Notes under the pieces: generated by a model
Seen by the model: only the letters and a program-made list of their open reading frames with translations
The model's database searches: none
Told to the model about the DNA's origin: nothing
Part shown: piece after piece, positions 60,857 to 64,000 of the stretch
How positions within the stretch are numbered: position 1 is the first letter of the stretch
Layout: each line of letters starts with the position of its first letter
From: Bradyrhizobium arachidis
Lineage (GTDB): Bacteria > Pseudomonadota > Alphaproteobacteria > Rhizobiales > Xanthobacteraceae
Direction: 5' to 3'
Assembly: GCF_015291705.1 (NCBI RefSeq)
Contig: NZ_CP030050.1
Coordinates: 7,378,001 to 7,442,000 of the forward strand
Length of the DNA: 64,000 nucleotides
Position numbers and translations under genes: made by a program

Positions 60857-61354
60857 ATGAAATGGGATACCCTTGAGGAGGAGCCATGCTCTCTCGCCCG
60901 TACCGTGGCGGTGATCGGTGACCGCTGGAGCCTCCTCATCCTGCGCGAATGTTTCTTGCGCATTCGCAGATTTGATGACTTCCAGACGTCGCTCGGAATC
61001 ACCCGCCATCTGCTCGCCGATCGGCTGAAGAAATTTGTCCGCTTTGGCGTACTGCGCAAGATTCCGTATCAGGAAGCGCCGAAGCGCTACGAGTATATCC
61101 TGACGCAAAAGGGTCTCGATCTCTATCCGATCATCATGTCGATTGTGCACTGGGGCAACGTCCACATGGTCGACTCGCGCGGACGACCGCTGCTGCATGA
61201 ACACAAGAACTGCCACAAGATGTTTGATCCTGTCATGATCTGCTCCGAATGCGGTGAGCCGCTGACGGCGAAGGCAGTCCACGTTCATCCGGGCCCCGGC
61301 GCGAGACGGTCTTCGCCGACAAGCAACGGCGTTTCGGCGAAGAACGCTGGTTGA
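60857..61354 (+). CDS. HxlR-family transcriptional regulator
   Basis: A 165-residue HxlR/DUF24 winged-helix protein. The conserved start is C-S-L-A-R-T-V-A-V-I-G-D-R-W-S-L-L-I-L-R-E at about 11-31, then F-Q-T-S-L-G-I-T-R-H-L-L-A-D-R-L at about 45-60. The C-terminal part contains C-H-K-M-F-D-P and C-S-E-C-G-E-P-L, three or four Cys that could bind a metal or sense oxidants. It starts behind GGAG. It is divergent from the 11-gene operon and is its likely regulator. Confidence 0.9.
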   Translation: MKWDTLEEEPCSLARTVAVIGDRWSLLILRECFLRIRRFDDFQTSLGITRHLLADRLKKFVRFGVLRKIPYQEAPKRYEYILTQKGLDLYPIIMSIVHWGNVHMVDSRGRPLLHEHKNCHKMFDPVMICSECGEPLTAKAVHVHPGPGARRSSPTSNGVSAKNAG

Positions 61355-61680
61355 CCTCCAACGTCTCAACAGCTCGATCCAGGAAGGCAGGTCCGCCGGA
61401 ACGTTGTGGACGACTTCAACCAGCCAATACATCCGCAGATGGCCTTGCCGAGGCCGAGCACCTGGCGGCTTGGCGTTTCGCAATTGGCAAACAGGATGGC
61501 AGGGTAGCTTAGGGTAGAAATTCTTCGCCGGGCGAGAAATGGCCCCGGAGTAGGTGGTCAAAATGAGCGACCGCTATCGGCGACGAGAGCCTTCGACTTC
61601 GGAGAGAGGCTCGGTGACTGACGCCGAGATCGTATTGCTAGAGATCGAACGAATCCGTGCAAGGCGATGCCGCCGGAGGC
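61355..61680. other. Intergenic segment, no secure gene
   Basis: 326 bases between the HxlR stop and the HEAT-repeat stop. A frame from about 61563 starts M-S-D-R-Y-R-R-R-E-P and runs for some 40 residues with acidic character before it enters the antisense of the HEAT gene, where its composition becomes an Arg/Pro-rich shadow. It may be a relic of a small gene. Nothing else is seen. Confidence 0.4.
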
Positions 61681-62145
61681 TCAAGTGCACAAGGACTTCA
61701 GCTCCGGCGGCGGGGCGCCCTTCCCCTCGAGCATCCCCAGCGCTAGCGCGGCCTCCACTCGCACGCTCGGATCCTCATCACCCGCTAGCTGTCGGAGGGG
61801 GCGGAGGGCTTGTTCGATCCCCGGGAAGGCCGGACCGAGGCGACCGAGGTGCCAGGCCGCCAGGCTGCGGACGAAGGCAAGCTCGTTGCCCAACTCCGCG
61901 ACGAGGACGGTGATCGACTCTCCACCTGACGGCACCACCCGGGCCAAGGCCGCCGCCGCCCAGACGCGCACGAACGCAACCGGGTCCTGGAGGGTAGCGG
62001 CGAGGTCGGACATAGCCTCGGTTGCCGCCGGGCCGATCTCGCCCAGCGCATATGCACCGAGGCGACGCTGGAGTGGATCGCTGCTCGAAAGCTCCCTCAC
62101 CCAGCCTGGAACGGAAGTCCCTAGATAAGCGATCTGCGCGCTCAT
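61681..62145 (-). CDS. HEAT-repeat protein
   Basis: A 154-residue protein composed of about four helical HEAT/PBS-lyase-type repeats, each near 31-35 residues. They show as R-R-L-G-A-Y-A-L-G-E-I-G, V-R-V-W-A-A-A-A-L-A, R-S-L-A-A-W-H-L-G-R-L-G and V-R-V-E-A-A-L-A-L-G-M. HEAT repeats bind other proteins. The ATG at 62145 follows a G-rich stretch, 14 bases after the glucoamylase-like gene stop, so the two are co-transcribed. The longer frame to 62382 is a shadow of the glycosidase gene. A partner role for the GH15 enzyme is inferred from position. Confidence 0.8.
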   Translation of the reverse strand: MSAQIAYLGTSVPGWVRELSSSDPLQRRLGAYALGEIGPAATEAMSDLAATLQDPVAFVRVWAAAALARVVPSGGESITVLVAELGNELAFVRSLAAWHLGRLGPAFPGIEQALRPLRQLAGDEDPSVRVEAALALGMLEGKGAPPPELKSLCT

Positions 62146-62159
62146 GGCCCGCCCCCCAC

Positions 62160-63980
62160 TCAAGGTCCAACGCCTAGCCGGCGGTCCAGGTTGAACGCGG
62201 CGCTTATCAAACCGATGTGAGTGAATGCCTGCGGGAAGTTGCCCAGCGCTTCGCCACGCGGACCCGTCTCCTCGGCGTACAAGCCGAGGTGGTTGGCGTA
62301 GGTCAGCATCTTCTCGAAGATGAAGCGGGCCTCCTCGGCGCGGCCCGCCCGGGCCAGTGCTTCCACCAGCCAGAACGTACACATATTGAACGTCCCCTCG
62401 CTCCCGGTCAGGCCGTCGCCAGCTCCTCTGCCGATCTCGTAGCGGTGCACCAAGCTGTCGGAAACCAGCTCCGCCATGATCCGATCCAGCGTCCCGCGCA
62501 TGCGTGGGTCGGTCGGCGACAGGAAGAAGACGAGCGGCATGATCAGATTGGACGCATCCACCGCGTCAGTGGCGAAGTGCTGCACGAACGTCTGCCGCTC
62601 GGTGTTCCAGCCGTGCGTCATGATGGTCTCGTAGATGCGGTCCCGCTCCGTAGCCAGGCGGGCGCGATCCAGCGGCAGACTCCGCTTCTGCGCAAGGCGG
62701 ATCGCTCGGTCCAACGCCACCCAGCACTGCACCTTGGAGTACACGAACTGCTGTTGTCCACCGCGCACCTCCCAGATGCCATCGTCGGCTCGGTCCCAGT
62801 TGCTCGCCACCCAGTCCAGCATCTTGCGCACGTGACGCCAGGAGTCATAGGCGATCGGCGTCCCGTACTTGTCGTACAGGTAGACCGCATCCATCAGCTC
62901 GCCATAGATGTCCAGCTGCAGCTGGTCGGCAGCGGCGTTGCCGACTCGCACGGGACGCGACCCGCGGTAACCATCGAGGTGGTCGAGGACCTCCTCTGGC
63001 AGCTCGCGGCCACCGTCGATGCGATACATAGTCTGCAACGGGTCGCCCCGGGCGCCCTCGACGGCCCGCTGCTCCAACCAGGCCATGAACTGCTCCGCCT
63101 CCGACGTCAGTCCCAGACGCAGGAAGGCGTAATTGGTGAAAGCGGCGTCGCGCACCCAAGTATAGCGATAGTCCCAGTTGCGTACCCCGCCGATCTCTTC
63201 CGGCAGCCCGCAGGTCGGCGCCGCCACGATCGCGCCAGTCGGCGCGAACGTCAGCAGCTTCAACACCAGCGCCGAGCGGTGGACCATCTCGCGCCAGCGA
63301 CCTGAATAGTTGCACTTCCTCAGCCACTGCCGCCAAAAGGCCAGGGTCTGCGTCAGGGCCTCCGTGCCGACCAGCCGCGCCTCAAGCAAGACCCCATCAT
63401 GAACGCTGTCTTGGCAAGTCTCCTCCACCTGGCGGAGGATGAACGTGGTCGTCTCGCCGGGGTTGAGGACGAACTCGGCAGCGACGCCGTCGCCTTGCCG
63501 ACCAAGCGGGAAGCGGCTGACGAGCGAGACTTTCATGCCGCGTGCCTCGAAGATCGCTCCCCGGCCCTCCAGGACGACCTGGTGGGGCCGGCGGGCGAAG
63601 TCGAAGGCCGGCCGGCAGTCGAGGCGGAAGCGGACCGACCCGCGCACCGCCCGCACTACCCGGACGATCTGGTGGATCTTTCTACTCTCGCGCGCGCCTT
63701 GGATCGGCATGAAGTCCACGACCTCACCGACGCCCTGGTCGCTAAGAAAGCGCGTCACCAGGACGTTGCTGTCAGGCATGTACATCTGTTTGCACTGCGC
63801 CTCGTAGAGGCTGGCGATGCGGAATGAGCCCCCTTTCTGGTCGTCGAGAATTGCCGCGAAGACGCTCGGCGAGTCAAAGTGCGGCAGGCAACACCAGTCG
63901 ATGGACCCGTCAATGCCAACCAAGGCAACGGTGTGCAGGTCGCCGATGACGCCGTAGGATTCGATCGGCTTGTAGCCCAT
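62160..63980 (-). CDS. GH15 glucoamylase/trehalase-like glycoside hydrolase
   Basis: A 606-residue protein of glycoside hydrolase family 15. The N-terminal beta-sandwich starts [16 protein letters not shown] and G-S-I-D-W-C-C-L-P. The (alpha/alpha)6 barrel contains [13 protein letters not shown] near 268-280, with the substrate-binding Trp/Arg/Asp set, and [10 protein letters not shown] near 539, the expected region of a catalytic Glu. Bacterial members hydrolyse trehalose or alpha-glucans. There is no signal peptide, so it acts in the cytosol. The ATG at 63980 has GGAGGAG upstream. The left edge of the neighbour gene is coupled. Confidence 0.9.
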   Translation of the reverse strand: MGYKPIESYGVIGDLHTVALVGIDGSIDWCCLPHFDSPSVFAAILDDQKGGSFRIASLYEAQCKQMYMPDSNVLVTRFLSDQGVGEVVDFMPIQGARESRKIHQIVRVVRAVRGSVRFRLDCRPAFDFARRPHQVVLEGRGAIFEARGMKVSLVSRFPLGRQGDGVAAEFVLNPGETTTFILRQVEETCQDSVHDGVLLEARLVGTEALTQTLAFWRQWLRKCNYSGRWREMVHRSALVLKLLTFAPTGAIVAAPTCGLPEEIGGVRNWDYRYTWVRDAAFTNYAFLRLGLTSEAEQFMAWLEQRAVEGARGDPLQTMYRIDGGRELPEEVLDHLDGYRGSRPVRVGNAAADQLQLDIYGELMDAVYLYDKYGTPIAYDSWRHVRKMLDWVASNWDRADDGIWEVRGGQQQFVYSKVQCWVALDRAIRLAQKRSLPLDRARLATERDRIYETIMTHGWNTERQTFVQHFATDAVDASNLIMPLVFFLSPTDPRMRGTLDRIMAELVSDSLVHRYEIGRGAGDGLTGSEGTFNMCTFWLVEALARAGRAEEARFIFEKMLTYANHLGLYAEETGPRGEALGNFPQAFTHIGLISAAFNLDRRLGVGP

Positions 63981-64000
63981 GATCTCGTCTCCTCCGCTCG

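Overview
The window comes from a GC-rich alphaproteobacterium, most likely Bradyrhizobium or a close relative (Hyphomicrobiales). Pointers are the two palindromic repeat elements at 1853-1951, which I recognise from Bradyrhizobium chromosomes, the wealth of CoA-linked and aromatic catabolic genes with orphan periplasmic binding proteins, and small proteins (48059-48622) of types common in that genus. There is no rRNA gene, intact tRNA gene, CRISPR array or insertion sequence.

Region 1 (1-21383) is a catabolic gene set of short, often divergent transcription units. It encodes a CoA-ester lyase, two MaoC hydratases, two enoyl-CoA hydratase/isomerase-fold proteins, an acyl-CoA synthetase, dienoyl/enoyl-CoA reductase-like and 3-hydroxyacyl-CoA dehydrogenase-type SDRs, two orphan binding proteins, an ACMSD-like amidohydrolase and a MarR regulator. 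It continues into a four-component Rieske dioxygenase operon (reductase, alpha, beta, dihydrodiol dehydrogenase, ferredoxin) with a TetR gene, a tandem pair of type I extradiol dioxygenase-like proteins and a last SDR. The parts fit uptake, ring dihydroxylation, meta-cleavage and CoA-dependent beta-oxidation of an unidentified aromatic or alicyclic acid. A 14-bp imperfect palindrome (GTACACNAGCGTAC) recurs in almost every promoter gap of the region, including two copies beside the MarR gene, so it looks like a local MarR regulon.

Region 2 (about 21457-44741) lies between two directly repeated, truncated 3' halves of a tRNA-Lys(CTT) gene and is probably an island, or one of several stacked islands. 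It holds a five-gene cluster (22009-29772) with a berberine-bridge-type FAD oxidase, two proteins resembling parts of LodA/GoxA quinoprotein oxidases (one joined to a ferritin-like domain), a radical SAM/SPASM enzyme and a LodB/QhpG-like flavoprotein. This is the best candidate for an undescribed system. It is followed by a SAM-cyclase-AAA-TPR protein, a D-lactate-dehydrogenase-like flavoprotein, DhaK/DhaL, a Liv-type ABC transporter whose two ATPases are fused, an MHS permease, a DapA-family aldolase/lyase and an IclR regulator.

Region 3 (44742-48901) contains a relic of a cyclase-ATPase gene, an ATP-grasp gene with a FetAB-like ABC transporter, and two small genes.

Region 4 (48902-60654) is one long minus-strand operon: isomerase, acyl-CoA ligase, SDR, two acyl-CoA dehydrogenases, thiolase, nitronate monooxygenase-like protein, iron alcohol dehydrogenase, orphan binding protein, GST and SDR. 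It diverges from an HxlR regulator, with a similar 15-bp inverted repeat in front of each promoter.

Region 5 (61681-63980) is a GH15 glucoamylase-like gene followed by a HEAT-repeat gene. All functional calls come from reading the sequence, with no database search.
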